The notes beneath the pieces were generated by a model that saw nothing but the letters and a program-made list of their open reading frames with translations, made no database searches and was not told where the DNA came from. The position numbers and the translations under genes are program-made. DNA of 5,214 nt, from the NCBI GenBank assembly GCA_900752475.1, contig CAADVJ010000008.1, positions 1 through 5,214 on the forward strand, read 5' to 3'. This document shows, one piece after another, positions 4,171 to 5,214 of this stretch; position 1 is the stretch's first letter; the number at the start of each line of letters is the position of its first letter. The stretch comes from an uncultured Collinsella sp. (GTDB lineage Bacteria > Actinomycetota > Coriobacteriia > Coriobacteriales > Coriobacteriaceae).

Positions 4171-5214
4171 ATGGATCTTATCGCCCAGCTCGCCCGCGAG
4201 CTCAATCTTAAGGCCGCCAACATCGAGGCGGCCGTCAAGCTCATCGACGAGGGCAACACCATTCCCTTTATCTCGCGCTACCGCAAGGAAGCCACGGGTG
4301 GCATGGACGACGTCGCCCTGCGCGCACTCGACGAGCGCCTGTCCTACCTGCGCAATCTTGAGCAGCGTAAGGAGGACGTCATCCTGCTTATCGACGCCCA
4401 GGGCAAGCTCACGCCCGAGCTTGAGCAGCAGATTCGCGAGGCCACGCAGCTCCAGCGTGTCGAGGACCTCTATAAGCCCTACCGCAAAAAGCGCATGACC
4501 CGCGCGCAGAAGGCCCGCGAGGCAGGCCTGGAGCCGCTCGCCAACATGATCATCATGCAGGCCTCGGCCAAGGGCAGCGCGCTCGACGCCGCCGCGGCCT
4601 ACGTCAACGAGGAAGCCGGCTTCGACACGCCCGAGAAGGCGCTCGCCGGTGCGGCGGACATCGTGGCCGAGACGGTAGCCGAGGACCCCGAGAACGTCGC
4701 CGACCTGCGCGCCTTTACGCAAAACACCGCCGATATCGTCGTCGAGGCTACCGACCCCGCCGAGAAGACCCCCTACGAGCCGTACTACAGCTATGACGAG
4801 CCGCTGCGCCGTATACCCAACCACCGCGTGCTGGCTATCGACCGCGGTGAGCGCGAGGACAAGCTCCGCGTGCGCGTGAACGTCGACGGCGCCGCTGCCA
4901 CGGCACGCCTCAGCAGCCGTTGGCCCCGACGCCAGGGCGTCTTCGCGCCCGTCTTTGACGCCGCCATCGCCGACGGTTACAAGCGCCTCATGGCCCCCTC
5001 GCTTGAGCGCGAGGCCCGCGCCAAACTCACCGTCCGTGCGCAGACCGAGGCCATCAACGTCTTTGCCAAGAATCTCGAGGGCCTGCTCTCGGCACGCCCC
5101 GTGCGCGGCGCCCGCGTGCTCGCGCTCGATCCGGGCTTCCGCACCGGCTGCAAGGTCGCCGTCATGGACGAGACCGGCAAGCTGCTCGACCACGGCGTGG
5201 TCTATCCCACCAAG
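4171..5214 (+). CDS. tex: Tex, RNA-binding transcription accessory protein (N-terminal part, cut by window end)
   Basis: The first 348 codons of a protein that in full is usually about 700-800 residues, so a little under half is visible. Tex is a conserved cytoplasmic nucleic-acid-binding protein linked to transcription and, in some species, toxin expression and stress survival. Diagnostic stretches are FISRYRKEATGG (33-44), the helical Tex N-terminal region with EDLYKPYRKKRMTRAQKARE near residues 98-117, and ALDPGFRTGCKVAVMDETGK starting at 318, which opens the YqgF-like RNase H-fold domain. The helix-hairpin-helix and S1 domains would lie beyond the window edge. AAGGAG (4161-4166) stands 4 bases before the ATG. 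The frame is intact throughout with no frameshift. The gene is separated from the upstream operon by a terminator and a repeat element, so it is probably transcribed on its own. Confidence 0.96.
   Translation, partial: MDLIAQLARELNLKAANIEAAVKLIDEGNTIPFISRYRKEATGGMDDVALRALDERLSYLRNLEQRKEDVILLIDAQGKLTPELEQQIREATQLQRVEDLYKPYRKKRMTRAQKAREAGLEPLANMIIMQASAKGSALDAAAAYVNEEAGFDTPEKALAGAADIVAETVAEDPENVADLRAFTQNTADIVVEATDPAEKTPYEPYYSYDEPLRRIPNHRVLAIDRGEREDKLRVRVNVDGAAATARLSSRWPRRQGVFAPVFDAAIADGYKRLMAPSLEREARAKLTVRAQTEAINVFAKNLEGLLSARPVRGARVLALDPGFRTGCKVAVMDETGKLLDHGVVYPTK

Noticed and set aside
2682..4262. A 526-codon minus-strand frame running across the intergenic region and the Gfo/Idh gene, including a sub-frame starting with ATG at 4085 through the inverted repeat
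   Set aside because: Most of it is the antisense shadow of the dehydrogenase. The intergenic part has no ribosome site before the ATG at 4085, and the openness continues only because of GC bias. A small peptide from the repeat cannot be excluded but is not supported.
4153..5193. A 346-codon minus-strand frame opposite tex
   Set aside because: The plus strand encodes unmistakable Tex motifs in an unbroken frame; the minus-strand translation is biased shadow sequence.
1..5214. CRISPR arrays, tRNA or rRNA genes, transposase genes, phage or defence genes
   Set aside because: I saw no regularly spaced direct repeats, no tRNA-like cloverleaf and no protein motifs of these classes in the window.

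Overview
The window reads as chromosomal DNA from a GC-rich Gram-positive bacterium, most likely a gut coriobacterium (Actinomycetota) close to Collinsella. This rests on the strong preference for G or C at third codon positions in all the genes, good Shine-Dalgarno sequences, and the character of the proteins and intergenic palindromes. The genus is an inference; I could not search a database.

Layout. The left edge (1-211, minus strand) holds the N-terminal third or less of a LysR-type transcriptional regulator, cut by the window edge. A 232-base divergent control region (212-443) follows, with a good sigma70-type promoter, GTTA half-sites and a perfect hairpin. Then come three plus-strand genes in series: a short-chain dehydrogenase/reductase (444-1325), a 12-helix MFS transporter of the oxalate/formate antiporter type (1392-2648) and a Gfo/Idh/MocA-family dehydrogenase (2718-3758). 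Gaps of 66 and 69 bases separate them, and each gap carries an inverted repeat. A rho-independent terminator at about 3832-3866 closes the set. The 412-base gap before the next gene also contains a large imperfect inverted repeat (3929-4088) that looks like a mobile or repeated intergenic element, and a separate 9-bp hairpin (4092-4114). The right edge (4171-5214) is the first 348 codons of tex, an RNA-binding transcription accessory protein, and is a separate housekeeping transcription unit.

How the genes may work together. One transporter with two unrelated NAD(P)-dependent dehydrogenases, next to a divergent LysR regulator, is the typical layout of a small inducible cassette that imports a hydroxylated small molecule (polyol, cyclitol, sugar acid, glycoside or similar) and oxidises or epimerises it. 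The sequence does not identify the substrate. The cassette and the two palindromic elements are the parts most worth following up. Nothing in the window indicates a phage, CRISPR, defence or antibiotic-synthesis system.
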